The notes beneath the pieces were generated by a model, which had not been told where the DNA came from, did no database searches, and was given only the letters and a program-made list of their open reading frames with translations. Both the position numbers and the translations under genes were made by a program. Shown here in pieces: positions 9,145 through 17,687 of a stretch of 64,000 nt of DNA. Numbering within the stretch: the first letter of the stretch is position 1; every line of letters starts with the position of its first letter. The DNA is from DASZTV01 sp035550655 (GTDB taxonomy: Bacteria > Actinomycetota > Actinomycetes > JAFAQI01), in NCBI GenBank assembly GCA_035550655.1, contig DASZOU010000004.1, positions 248,001 through 312,000 of the forward strand, read 5' to 3'.

Positions 9145-10697
9145 GCGGGCCGTTCCCGGCGGCGTCGCAACCGCGTCACGACCGACAGCACTCCGAACGC
9201 CGCCGTCGCGGCTACTGCGAGCCAGCCGAGCCAGTCACCCAACGACACGTAGGGTGACTTGCCGGACCCCAGCGGCACGTCGGCGACGAGGGTGTACGCC
9301 GAGCCGTCGGGCGTGATGTGCCGGGCAAGGATGCGCCCATAGGGGTCGATCGCGGCCGAGTCGTACGTCGAGTCGGCTTTGACGGCCGACAGTCTCGTCT
9401 CGATCGCGCGGAACACCAGGTGGGTGTAGTGCTTGTCGGCGATTCCCTGCACGTCGCTCGACGACACCGCGAGGATCTGGGCGCCGAGCTTCGCGACACT
9501 GCGGGCAGAGTCGAGGAAGTCGAGGTCGAAGCAGATGATCGACCCGAACCGCCCGAACGGTGCGGTGTAGACGAGGTAGTGGCCGCGCCAGTCGCTGTAG
9601 TCCTTCGCGAAGGTGCCGGGATGGGTCTTCCCGTACGTTCCGAGCAGCTTGCCGTTGGGAGCAAAAGTGGCGACCTCGTTGAGCCGCTTGCCGTTCTCAG
9701 TGGTGTGCCAGCCAGCGGCGATGTAGGTGTGCGTGCTGCGCGCGAGATCGGCGACCACGGCGCCACGCGGGCTCGTCGTGGGATCGAAGTCGAGCCCGCC
9801 CTCGCGCCATACGACCAGCTTGGCACCCTGCGCGGCGGCGACGCGGGTCTGCGCGATGTCGTGCTGCAGCTCAACTGCCGGGGTGATGTCGCCGCCGCTC
9901 TGAGTCCATGAGCCGGGCTGGATCGCGGCGACCCGCACGGTCGCCGCCGGGTGCCGCAGCATCGCCACGCTCGCGACGCCCCACGCGACGACGAGCATCG
10001 CCACCACCCCGGCCCACGCAACGGCTCGCCGCCACGGGATCGCGATCGGCGACCAGGCAGGCCGCCGATGCTGCAGCCGCGCCAGCACCAAGCCGGCGAG
10101 ACCCCAGTTGACCAACAGGATCAGCAGGTTCAGGCCGTGAATGCCGAAGACGCTCACCGGCTGCAGGAACGCCGGCCGGTCGTACATCGCGTACGCGACC
10201 ATTCCCCAGGTGCCCGCGGCAACCTCGGTCGCCGTTGTGCGCAGGAAGTCGATGGCGACCCAGGCAAGTGGTGCCGACACGAGCCACCACCGGTATCCGG
10301 TGCGCTCGTGAAAGCTTCGGCTGCGCCCGACGAGCAGCGCCACGATGATCGCGATCCAGAAGCCGTAGATCTTGAGGTACCAGCCGACATCGCCGTCGGC
10401 GAGACCCGGACCCAGATAGATCTGGAACATCAGCCCGATGGCGACGCCGAGCCCCAGGCCGGACCAGCGGCGAGGGAGGACGTGGTACTGCGCGACCAGC
10501 GCAGGCACGAACGCGACCCAGATCAATGGCCAGATGTGCAGGCCCTCGAAGGAGATCCCAGCGAGCGTGCCACTCAGTGCCGCCAGCAGCAGTCCGCCCA
10601 CGATCCGGGCGGCGGTGCGCTCCCGGGCAGGATCCGGATTCGCCGTTGCTGCGGGCTCGCCGCCGGTCCCGGTGGCCTCTTCCTCGGCGAGCGTCAT
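9141..10697 (-). CDS. lnt: Apolipoprotein N-acyltransferase-like membrane protein (Lnt family)
   Basis: The predicted product is 518 residues: a multi-pass membrane part (about residues 30-235, starting ARIVGGLLLAALSGTLAG) and a periplasmic nitrilase-like domain (about 250-475). The candidate catalytic triad is Glu in WREGG, Lys in YGKTHPG and Cys in IICFDLDF. A last helix at about 490-510 matches Lnt topology. Lnt adds the third acyl chain to the N-terminal Cys of lipoproteins, and this window encodes three lipoproteins. ATG 10697 is chosen because upstream codons are arginine-rich and lack homology. It follows the thiolase gene by 13 nt, an unusual pairing. Confidence 0.8.
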   Translation of the reverse strand: MTLAEEEATGTGGEPAATANPDPARERTAARIVGGLLLAALSGTLAGISFEGLHIWPLIWVAFVPALVAQYHVLPRRWSGLGLGVAIGLMFQIYLGPGLADGDVGWYLKIYGFWIAIIVALLVGRSRSFHERTGYRWWLVSAPLAWVAIDFLRTTATEVAAGTWGMVAYAMYDRPAFLQPVSVFGIHGLNLLILLVNWGLAGLVLARLQHRRPAWSPIAIPWRRAVAWAGVVAMLVVAWGVASVAMLRHPAATVRVAAIQPGSWTQSGGDITPAVELQHDIAQTRVAAAQGAKLVVWREGGLDFDPTTSPRGAVVADLARSTHTYIAAGWHTTENGKRLNEVATFAPNGKLLGTYGKTHPGTFAKDYSDWRGHYLVYTAPFGRFGSIICFDLDFLDSARSVAKLGAQILAVSSSDVQGIADKHYTHLVFRAIETRLSAVKADSTYDSAAIDPYGRILARHITPDGSAYTLVADVPLGSGKSPYVSLGDWLGWLAVAATAAFGVLSVVTRLRRRRERPA

Positions 10698-10710
10698 GCG
10701 GCCTCTCGTC

Positions 10711-11853
10711 TCATGTGGTGAGCAGCGTCGTTGCGCCCGTACCGGGCGCGCCGTAGACCTGCGTGTATCCGACCGTGGGGTTGCCCGGCACTTGCCGCTC
10801 CCCCGCGTGCCCGCGCAGCTGCAGGACCGTCTCGTAGACCTGCCGCAGCCCGGACGCCCCGATCGGCTCGCCATTGGCGAGCAACCCGCCGTCGGTGTTG
10901 ATCGGCATCCGGCCGCCGATCTGGGTCTCGCCGGCCTGGATCAGTGCCTCCTGCTCACCGTCCTTGCACAACCCGTTCTCCGCCATGTGCATGATCTCGG
11001 CGCCGACCTCACCGTCCTGCAGCTGCGCGAGGTCGACGTCCTCCGGCCCGATGCCGGCGGTCTCGAAGCAGGCCCTGGCCGCATCGACGGTCGGCGCGTC
11101 CGCCTGCTCGACCGGCAGCCACGGCGCCATCACCTCGAACGACCCGAATCGGCGGGTCCGCAGCCCGACCCCGCGGAGGTAGACCGGATGGTCGGTGTAG
11201 CGGCGCGCCTGGTCACCGCGACACACGACCACAGCAGCCGCACCTTCGTTCGGCGAGCACAGCATGTACTGCGTGAGCGGATGGTTGAGCATCCGCGCGC
11301 CGAGAACCTCTTCCTCGGTTCGCGGCGTGCGTCGCCACGCGTTGGGGTTCAGCGCGCCGTTCGCGAACGCCTTGACCGCCACCTTCGCCAGGGACGACCG
11401 CGAGATGCCGTGGTCGTGCATGTAGCGGTTGATCTTCATCGCGAAGAACTGCGTCGTCAGCATGAGGCCGATGTCGCCGTACCACTGCCCGAGACCGAGC
11501 TCCGAGGGGTCCGGCGCGAATGCACCCCGCGGGTGCTTGTCGAAGCCGACGACCAGCCCGAGGTCGTACTGCCCGGTGTCGATCGCCTGGGCGGCGAGGG
11601 CGAGCGCACTTCCGGCCGTCGCGCAGCCGTTGGCGACGTTGACGAACGGGATCCCGGTCAGACCGAGGCGCGACACGAGGGTGTCAGGCGGGCCACCGTC
11701 CTGGCTGCCGCCGAAGGCGAACTGGACGTCCTGCCACTCGACACCCGCGTCCTTCAACGCCTGGCGAGTCGCGAACAGGCCCATGTCCTGGCCGGAGACG
11801 CCGTCGAATCGACCGAAGGGGTGGATGCCGATTCCCGCGATGGCGACGTCCAC
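10711..11853 (-). CDS. Thiolase-family (SCP-x/Ltp-like) acetyl-CoA acetyltransferase
   Basis: This 380-residue protein has the non-decarboxylating thiolase fold. It begins MDVAIAGIGIHPFG, has the nucleophilic cysteine region VANGCATAGSAL near residue 87, and ends with the INTDGG and GEPIGASG segments that supply the active-site region before GTGATT. Such SCP-x-type thiolases usually need a DUF35 partner; the closest one is at 6219-6647 and may share regulation. The start is GTG 11853. It is transcribed leftward with the Lnt-like gene, divergent from an ACAD-ligase operon across a GTTAAC-type operator. Confidence 0.88.
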   Translation of the reverse strand: MDVAIAGIGIHPFGRFDGVSGQDMGLFATRQALKDAGVEWQDVQFAFGGSQDGGPPDTLVSRLGLTGIPFVNVANGCATAGSALALAAQAIDTGQYDLGLVVGFDKHPRGAFAPDPSELGLGQWYGDIGLMLTTQFFAMKINRYMHDHGISRSSLAKVAVKAFANGALNPNAWRRTPRTEEEVLGARMLNHPLTQYMLCSPNEGAAAVVVCRGDQARRYTDHPVYLRGVGLRTRRFGSFEVMAPWLPVEQADAPTVDAARACFETAGIGPEDVDLAQLQDGEVGAEIMHMAENGLCKDGEQEALIQAGETQIGGRMPINTDGGLLANGEPIGASGLRQVYETVLQLRGHAGERQVPGNPTVGYTQVYGAPGTGATTLLTT

Positions 11854-11874
11854 GACCGCCTCCTGGAGCGCTAT

Positions 11875-11890
11875 GTGAACCTGCGTTAAT
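11875..11890. promoter_or_regulatory. Operator candidate, family GTTAAC-N4-GTTAAC
   Basis: The site reads GTGAAC-CTGC-GTTAAT in the 80-bp divergent region between the thiolase (start 11853) and the ACAD (start 11934). TATAGC at 11890-11895 overlaps its edge and is a candidate -10 box for the rightward operon. It is the third of six related sites. Confidence 0.55.
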
Positions 11891-11933
11891 ATAGCGCCCG
11901 CAGCGGTCGTCCGCTGGGCGTGAGGAGTGGTGC

Positions 11934-13049
11934 GTGAACTTCGCCTTCAGCGATGAGCAGGAGGAGCTCCGCCGCACCGTCCGCCGCTTCCTCGAAGAAC
12001 GCTCCCCGGAGTCCGAGGTGCGTCGCCTCATGGAGTCCACGGAAGGATTCGACCGAGAGGTCTGGGCTCAGCTCTCCGCCCAGCTGTCACTCCCCGGACT
12101 CGCCATCCCGGAGGAGTACGACGGCGCCGGCTTCAGCTATGTCGACCTTGCGGTGGTCTTCGAGGAGATGGGCCGAGCCCTGTTCTGCGGGCCGTACTTC
12201 GCGACTGTCGCGCTTGCCGCCAACGCCTTGCTGCACTCGGACGACGAGGAGGCGCGCAAGGACCTGCTGCCCGCCATCGCGCGAGGCGAGACGATCGCGA
12301 CGCTCGCCGTCACAGAGCACGACGGCGCATGGCGCGAAGCCTCCATCGCCACGACCGCGACGTCGAACGACGGCGCGTGGCGGCTGTCCGGCACGAAGGA
12401 CTTCGTCATCGACGGCCACACAGCCGACCTGCTTCTCGTCGCCGCGAGGACACCGGCAGGGCTGTCGCTTTTCGCCGTCGACGCGACGGTCGCCGGAGTC
12501 GAGCGCGAGCTGCTCCACACCCTCGACGAGACCCGCAAGCTCGCCCGCGTCACCTTCACGGACACGCCGGCTCGCCCGATCGGCACGGAGGGTGCCGCGT
12601 GGCCGGTCCTCGAGCGGGTCCTCGACCTGGCTGCGGTTGCGCTCGCACTCGAATCGGTCGGTGGCGCCCAACGCTGCCTCGAGATGGCGGTCGACTACGC
12701 CAAGGTCCGCGTGCAGTTCGGCCGCGCGATCGGGTCCTTTCAGGCCGTGAAGCACCGCTGCGCCGACATGCTGGTGGACATCGAAGGTGCCAAGTCGGCG
12801 GCGTACTACGCCGCGTGGTGCGCCGCCGAACTGAACGACGAGCTTCCCGTGAGCGCCAGTCTCGCCAAGGCCTTCTGCACCGAGGTCTACGCGAAGGCGG
12901 CGGCGGACAACATCCAGGTCCACGGCGGCATCGGCTTCACCTGGGAGCACCCCGCACACCTCTACCTCAAGCGTGCCAAGTCCGCGGAGCTGCTGCTCGG
13001 TGACCCGGCGACGCACCGCGACCGCGTCGGCGTTCATCTCGGCATCTGA
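11934..13049 (+). CDS. Acyl-CoA dehydrogenase family protein
   Basis: This 371-residue ACAD has the typical N-terminus MNFAFSDEQEELRRTVRRF. The middle domain is weakly conserved: LAVTEHDGAW replaces the usual TEPxxGSD loop. The C-terminal helical domain is well kept (RVQFGRAIGSFQAVKHRCADM and QVHGGIGFTWE). Proteins of this shape often act as one subunit of heteromeric dehydrogenases, as in steroid side-chain ChsE complexes, but no second ACAD is adjacent here. The start is GTG 11934 with GAGGAG at 11922-11927. The CoA ligase gene follows after 11 nt. Confidence 0.87.
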   Translation: MNFAFSDEQEELRRTVRRFLEERSPESEVRRLMESTEGFDREVWAQLSAQLSLPGLAIPEEYDGAGFSYVDLAVVFEEMGRALFCGPYFATVALAANALLHSDDEEARKDLLPAIARGETIATLAVTEHDGAWREASIATTATSNDGAWRLSGTKDFVIDGHTADLLLVAARTPAGLSLFAVDATVAGVERELLHTLDETRKLARVTFTDTPARPIGTEGAAWPVLERVLDLAAVALALESVGGAQRCLEMAVDYAKVRVQFGRAIGSFQAVKHRCADMLVDIEGAKSAAYYAAWCAAELNDELPVSASLAKAFCTEVYAKAAADNIQVHGGIGFTWEHPAHLYLKRAKSAELLLGDPATHRDRVGVHLGI

Positions 13050-13060
13050 GCGCCGCGACC

Positions 13061-14581
13061 GTGTTCTCGTCGACTGCCGACGTCGTACGACGGCGGGCAC
13101 AGTCGCATCCCGGCCGCGTTGCGATCAGCTTCGACGACGACCGCCGCAGCTACGCCGATCTCGACGCGCGCACCAGCCAGGTCGCGCAGGGGCTCGCGGC
13201 GGCCGGAGTCCGAGCCGGCGACCGGGTGGCGGTCCTCGACCGCAACCGGATCGAGCACCTCGAGGTGATGTTCGGCGCCGCCAAGCTCGGCGCGACGTAC
13301 CTGCCCGTCAACTGGCGACTGGCGGCCGACGAGGTCGCCTACATCCTCGAGAACTCCGGCGCGAGGGCCGTGTTCGTGGGCACCGACCTGCGCGGGCTGC
13401 TGGCGGGTGCGACCACCCGGCCCACGGTGATCGACCTCGACGCCGAGTACGAAGACTGGCAGGCGGGCCAGCCGACGTCTGATCCCGGTTTCGAACCTGC
13501 ACCGACCGACATCGCGCTGCAGATGTACACGTCGGGAACGACCGGGATGCCGAAGGGTGTCCTGCTGTCGCACGCGAACCTGTGCCGCGCGGCGACTCTT
13601 GGAGCCTCGTGGGGCATGTCGGCCGAGACCGTCGCTCTCGCCTGCATGCCGCTGTTCCACATGTCAGGGACCAGCTGGGCGTTCGTCTGCCTGTTCCACG
13701 GCGGCCGAGTCGTGCTGCTCCGCGACCCCGATCCGGCTCGCGTGCTGGAGGCGGTGGCCGGCGAGCGCGTCAGCCACGCCTTGCTCGTCCCGGCGGTCAT
13801 GCAGATGGTGCTCGCGCACCCGATGGTCGGGAGCACCGACTTCAGCAGCCTCCGGCGCATGGTCTACGGCGGATCGCCCATCTCGCCGGCACTGCTGGCG
13901 CGCAGCCTCGACACCTTCGGTTGCGACTTCCTGCAGCTTTACGGGCTCACCGAGTCGACCGGGCTCGGGACGGTGCTGGAGCCCGAGGACCACCTGCGCG
14001 AGCCGCGCCTGTTGCGCTCGGTCGGCAAGCCCGCTTCCGGAGTCGAGCTGCGGATCGTCGATCCGGCGACCGCGACGGCCGCCGCAGCCGGCGACGTCGG
14101 GGAGATCTGGCTCCGGTCAGGGTCGATCATGTCGGGCTACTGGCAGAACCCGGATGCAACCGCTGAGGTGCTCGTTGCCGACGGCTGGCTGCGCACGGGT
14201 GACGCCGGCTACCTCGACGACAACGGCTACGTCTTCCTGCACGACCGGGTGAAGGACATGATCGTGTCGGGTGGGGAGAACGTCTATCCGGCCGAGGTTG
14301 AGCGCGTCCTGCGCGAGCATCCGGCGGTGGCAGACGTCGCCGTGATCGGAGTGCCCGACGAGCGATGGGGCGAGACGGTCAAGGCGGTTGTCGTCCCCGC
14401 CGACGGGCAAGAGGTCGACCCGGCGGCGCTGATCAGCTACACCCGCGATCGTCTCGCACACTACAAGTGCCCGACGTCCGTCGACGTTGTCACCGACCTG
14501 CCCCGTAACGCCTCGGGCAAGGTGCTCAAGCGTGAGGTGCGCGAGCCCTACTGGCAGGGCCACACCCGCCGCGTCAACTAG
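13061..14581 (+). CDS. AMP-forming acyl-CoA synthetase (FadD type)
   Basis: The product is a 506-residue ANL ligase. Motifs are MYTSGTTGMPKGV (P-loop, about residue 150), YGLTEST, GWLRTGDAGY, SGGENVYPAEVE and NASGKVLKREVR with the C-terminal catalytic lysine. It would activate a free acid for the ACAD encoded just upstream. The start is GTG 13061. Its last codons overlap the 3' end of the convergent amidase gene by 8 nt, leaving no room for a terminator between the two. Confidence 0.9.
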   Translation: MFSSTADVVRRRAQSHPGRVAISFDDDRRSYADLDARTSQVAQGLAAAGVRAGDRVAVLDRNRIEHLEVMFGAAKLGATYLPVNWRLAADEVAYILENSGARAVFVGTDLRGLLAGATTRPTVIDLDAEYEDWQAGQPTSDPGFEPAPTDIALQMYTSGTTGMPKGVLLSHANLCRAATLGASWGMSAETVALACMPLFHMSGTSWAFVCLFHGGRVVLLRDPDPARVLEAVAGERVSHALLVPAVMQMVLAHPMVGSTDFSSLRRMVYGGSPISPALLARSLDTFGCDFLQLYGLTESTGLGTVLEPEDHLREPRLLRSVGKPASGVELRIVDPATATAAAAGDVGEIWLRSGSIMSGYWQNPDATAEVLVADGWLRTGDAGYLDDNGYVFLHDRVKDMIVSGGENVYPAEVERVLREHPAVADVAVIGVPDERWGETVKAVVVPADGQEVDPAALISYTRDRLAHYKCPTSVDVVTDLPRNASGKVLKREVREPYWQGHTRRVN

Positions 14582-15929
14582 TGAGCGGGGCGTGGCGCTG
14601 CCACGGCATGGCGGTCTCCAGCTGACGGGCGACGGCGAGCAACAACGCCTCGCCGCCGGTGGGCGCAACCAGCTGCACGGACATCGGCACTCCCGGAGCA
14701 TCGTGAGCGACCGGGACGGCTGCGGCGGGATAGCCCGCGACGTTCCACGGTTGGGTGTACGGCGCGAACGTCGCCACCCGCGCGTTCGCACGGAACGACC
14801 GCGTCCACCAATCCTCGGCGGCGATCGGCAGCCGAGCCAACGTCGGCGTCAACACCACGTCCGCATCGGCGAAGAAGTCGGCGGCAACCCGCTGCCAGCG
14901 TCGCCGGCCCTCGTCGCGCAGCCACCCGCCTCGGCGGATCGTGTTTCCGATCACGAGGTACGGCCGGGATCGGCGCTCGAGGCGTCGCCGCGGCAGCCCG
15001 TCGGCGGCCTCCGCGATCCCCGAGATCGCGCGCGCACCGGCCGTCATCGACAGGTTGCGGTCGTACGGCGGATCCAGCTCGCGCACCTCGTGGCCGAGTG
15101 AGGTGAGCACGTCGGCGGTGCGCCGCACCGCCTCGACGTACTCCGCATCCGCCTGACCGTTGCCGAATGGCAGCCGCACCGACATCGCGATCCGCAGCGG
15201 GGCATCAATCGCGAGCGGTGCGACGAGGTCCGGCCGATCGGCCATCACTGCCAGAGCGACCGCGGCGTCGTCGACCGTCGTGGCCAGCGGGCCGTGGGCG
15301 GACAGCCCGAACCAGTCACTGCCGGTCTCCGAACCCGGTACGACGCCCTCGCCGGGCTTGATCCCGAACAGCCCGCAGCACGCCGCGGGGATCCGGATCG
15401 ACCCGCCGCCGTCGCTGCCGTGTGCAAGCGCCACCATGCCCGCCGCCACCGCGGCGGCGCTGCCGCCGGAGGATCCGCCCGCGGTCCGTGCCGGATCCCA
15501 CGGGCTCCGCGTGATCCCGAACGCGCTGTCGGTGAACGCCCAGCTGCAGAGTTCCGGAACCCGCGTCTTGCCGACGACGATCGCACCCGCGTTTCGGAGT
15601 CGGCGGACGATCTCGTGGTCATGGGTCGCCGGCGCGTCGGAGGTCGCGAGGCTGCCGAGCCGGGTCGGCGCCCCCGTGAGGCTCAACACGTCCTTGACCG
15701 CGACCGGTACTCCGGCCAGTGGAAGCTCCGCGAGGTCGGGCCTGGCCGCCACGTCTGCCGCCTCCCGAAGGGCCGCCTCGCCGCGAACCAGCTGGAACGC
15801 TCCGATGCGATCGTCGACCGCGGCGATCCGGTCGAGATGAGCCTGCACGACCTCGACCGGGTTGAGGGCACCGCTCCGCACTCGTGCCGCGATCTCGGTC
15901 GCAGCAGCACCCGCGAGCGGTTCGGTCAA
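14574..15929 (-). CDS. Amidase signature family hydrolase
   Basis: This 451-residue enzyme has the Ser-cisSer-Lys amidase core: Lys in VPVAVKDVLSLTG (about residue 79), and Ser residues in the GGSSGGSAAAVAAG segment (about 150-165) followed by GSDGGGSIRIPA. The family hydrolyses linear amides and some esters in the cytoplasm. It is the last gene of the transporter operon and overlaps the upstream small membrane gene by 4 nt. Cotranslation suggests it processes the imported compound, so an amide-bearing substrate is a reasonable inference. No signal peptide is present. Confidence 0.9.
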   Translation of the reverse strand: MTEPLAGAAATEIAARVRSGALNPVEVVQAHLDRIAAVDDRIGAFQLVRGEAALREAADVAARPDLAELPLAGVPVAVKDVLSLTGAPTRLGSLATSDAPATHDHEIVRRLRNAGAIVVGKTRVPELCSWAFTDSAFGITRSPWDPARTAGGSSGGSAAAVAAGMVALAHGSDGGGSIRIPAACCGLFGIKPGEGVVPGSETGSDWFGLSAHGPLATTVDDAAVALAVMADRPDLVAPLAIDAPLRIAMSVRLPFGNGQADAEYVEAVRRTADVLTSLGHEVRELDPPYDRNLSMTAGARAISGIAEAADGLPRRRLERRSRPYLVIGNTIRRGGWLRDEGRRRWQRVAADFFADADVVLTPTLARLPIAAEDWWTRSFRANARVATFAPYTQPWNVAGYPAAAVPVAHDAPGVPMSVQLVAPTGGEALLLAVARQLETAMPWQRHAPLTS

Positions 15930-16321
15930 CGTCGCCGGCGACGTGGCGCCGGCCGCTTGGCGGCCTGGCGCTGTTGGACCCGCGCAGCAATCGCCTCAGC
16001 GATCTCGCTCGCGTCTCGCACGACCTCACCGAGCTCCACCCGGCGGACCGCGGCCTGGCGTCGCCAGAGATGAACGTCGAGCAGCCCGATGCCGAGCCCG
16101 ACGAGCGCGAGCCCCACCATGCCGCCCGACACCACCCACGGCAGCTGGTAGACGGCGTACCCCCTCGCGGCGGCTCCCGCCCACGCGAGGCCGATGACCG
16201 CGAACCCCGCGAGCACCACGGCAACCAGCCCCACGGCGGCCCGGATGCCCGGGTCACGCATCGCGGCCGGCCACATCGGCCGCCATCGCGGCTCGCCGCC
16301 GGTTGGCGTTCGCCGCATCAC
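15926..16321 (-). CDS. Small two-helix membrane protein, paralogue of the upstream gene
   Basis: I do not recognise a named family. The 131-residue protein has two hydrophobic helices (about residues 27-50 and 62-82) and an Arg/Ala-rich cytoplasmic tail ending in a run of arginines. The segment between the helices, YQLPWVVSGGMVGLALV, matches FQMPYIVSGGMTGLGLI in the gene upstream, so the two are tandem duplicates. It overlaps neighbours by 4 nt on both sides. Its position between an exported surface protein and the amidase suggests an accessory subunit of the transporter complex; this is inference. Confidence 0.7.
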   Translation of the reverse strand: MMRRTPTGGEPRWRPMWPAAMRDPGIRAAVGLVAVVLAGFAVIGLAWAGAAARGYAVYQLPWVVSGGMVGLALVGLGIGLLDVHLWRRQAAVRRVELGEVVRDASEIAEAIAARVQQRQAAKRPAPRRRRR

Positions 16322-16701
16322 TTCTCGTCGAGGTCGCGGAGGGTGGTCCGAAGGTCGTCAAGCGCTTCGCGGAGCTGCTCCATCTGCCGGGAGCGCTCGG
16401 CGGCGTCCTGCCGCTTCGCCGCGATGTTCACCAGGACGAAGCCACCGATGATCAGGCCGAGCCCGGTCATGCCGCCCGAGACGATGTACGGCATCTGGAA
16501 CGCGACGTTGTCCCTGCCCGCGACCTTGGCCCAGGTCAGCGCGAGCAGCCCGAAGCCGATCGCGGCGACGAGCAGCCCGGCGTAGGTCGGCACGTACGAC
16601 GACGGTGACAACCAGCTCACGGTACGGCGCCGAGATCCGCGATCGATCGCGTCGACGGGACCGCCCTCGGCGGAGTCCGAAGTGGGACTGATCACGGTCA
16701 T
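16318..16701 (-). CDS. Small two-helix membrane protein with a coiled-coil tail
   Basis: This 127-residue protein of unknown function has helices at about residues 37-57 and 70-92. The C-terminal tail (about 95-127) is charged and probably a coiled coil (QDAAERSRQMEQLREALDD). It is a paralogue of the next gene through the shared P-(Y/W)-(I/V)-VSGGM-x-GL motif. ATG 16701 shares one base with the stop of the gene upstream (TGATG). It could pair with its paralogue as a hetero-oligomeric membrane platform. It is not a known Liv component. Confidence 0.72.
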   Translation of the reverse strand: MTVISPTSDSAEGGPVDAIDRGSRRRTVSWLSPSSYVPTYAGLLVAAIGFGLLALTWAKVAGRDNVAFQMPYIVSGGMTGLGLIIGGFVLVNIAAKRQDAAERSRQMEQLREALDDLRTTLRDLDEK

Positions 16702-17687
16702 CAGTGTCTCCTCATCGATGCGCTGGTGGCACCCAACGGGGTGGCGTCGCGGGTGAAGGTCCGGCCCAGGAACAGCAGGCCGAGCAGGAAGGCGAGCGGC
16801 ACGAGGAAGACCGCGGAGTACTTGAAGCCCGAAGTGACGGCGGCCGGCTGCGGCGCTGCCAGAACCGGCGCCGGAACCGGGGGTTGCGTCGTCGTGACCG
16901 CGGGCGGGATGACCGGCGGGACGACCGTGACCGGTGCTGGGGGTGCCGAGACGACCGGCGGGGCAGCAGGCGGTGCGGTGGTCTCCGGGGTGGGCTCGCT
17001 GTAGGTCAGCTGGTACGTGATGTGCGGCGCGCCACTGAGCGTCTGGCCGTCGAGGGCGACCTGCCACGCGCCGACGGATCCGAGGCTGCCGAGCACGGGC
17101 AGCAGCGCGAAGCCGAAGTTGGGCTTGCCGCCGCGCCAGGCAGTGATGAACGGCGCCAGGTCGATCGTGAAGGCGTCCCCCTTGGCCGTCGGGACGACCT
17201 TGCTCGTCACCTTGCAGTTCACCGTGGGCGGGTCCTCGAGCGAGCCCTCGACGCCATCGGTGACGGGCTCGGTCACGAGACAGGCGGTGAGGTTCGCGCT
17301 GCCGGCGTTGATCGTGCCCGCCTTGATGTCGGAGTCGATGGGGATCGTCGCCGTCCCGCCGGTGAGGACCGCGTCAGGAGGCAGCGAGTAGAGCGCGGGA
17401 CGCAGGTAGGTCCGCGAGATCTCGACCCCGAGCGCTGCGCCGACGTGAAGCGTGCCCGCCGGGTACACCGTCGACGGTCCGGGCACCGGGAGCGGCAACG
17501 GCGGCGGGCACCCGATCGGCGTGCTGCAGATCGACACCGGGAGCACCTGGTACCACGCCTCGGTGTCGTCATGGACGACCGCGGTGCGGGTGGTGCCGGA
17601 ACCGGTGCCGGCAGCGGCGGTCCCGACGGCCAGGACGCCGGCGAGCCCAGCCGCGGCAAGCAGCGCGATGCGGCGGTGGGCGGTCAC
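16701..17687 (-). CDS. Exported, C-terminally membrane-anchored protein with a beta-sandwich domain
   Basis: The 328-residue product has a cleavable signal peptide (hydrophobic to about residue 26). An ectodomain (about 30-230) follows, with four to six cysteines and a DNRLRE-like arrangement (TYLRPALYSLP, then LAPFITAW, NFGFALLP). A Pro/Val/Thr-rich stalk spans about 235-290, and a single C-terminal helix ending FLLGLLFLGRTF is followed by basic residues. It should display a ligand-binding or structural domain outside the membrane. It overlaps the LivHMG fusion gene by 4 nt. The DNRLRE likeness is by eye only; a role as a receptor for the transporter is inferred from the operon. Confidence 0.72.
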   Translation of the reverse strand: MTAHRRIALLAAAGLAGVLAVGTAAAGTGSGTTRTAVVHDDTEAWYQVLPVSICSTPIGCPPPLPLPVPGPSTVYPAGTLHVGAALGVEISRTYLRPALYSLPPDAVLTGGTATIPIDSDIKAGTINAGSANLTACLVTEPVTDGVEGSLEDPPTVNCKVTSKVVPTAKGDAFTIDLAPFITAWRGGKPNFGFALLPVLGSLGSVGAWQVALDGQTLSGAPHITYQLTYSEPTPETTAPPAAPPVVSAPPAPVTVVPPVIPPAVTTTQPPVPAPVLAAPQPAAVTSGFKYSAVFLVPLAFLLGLLFLGRTFTRDATPLGATSASMRRH

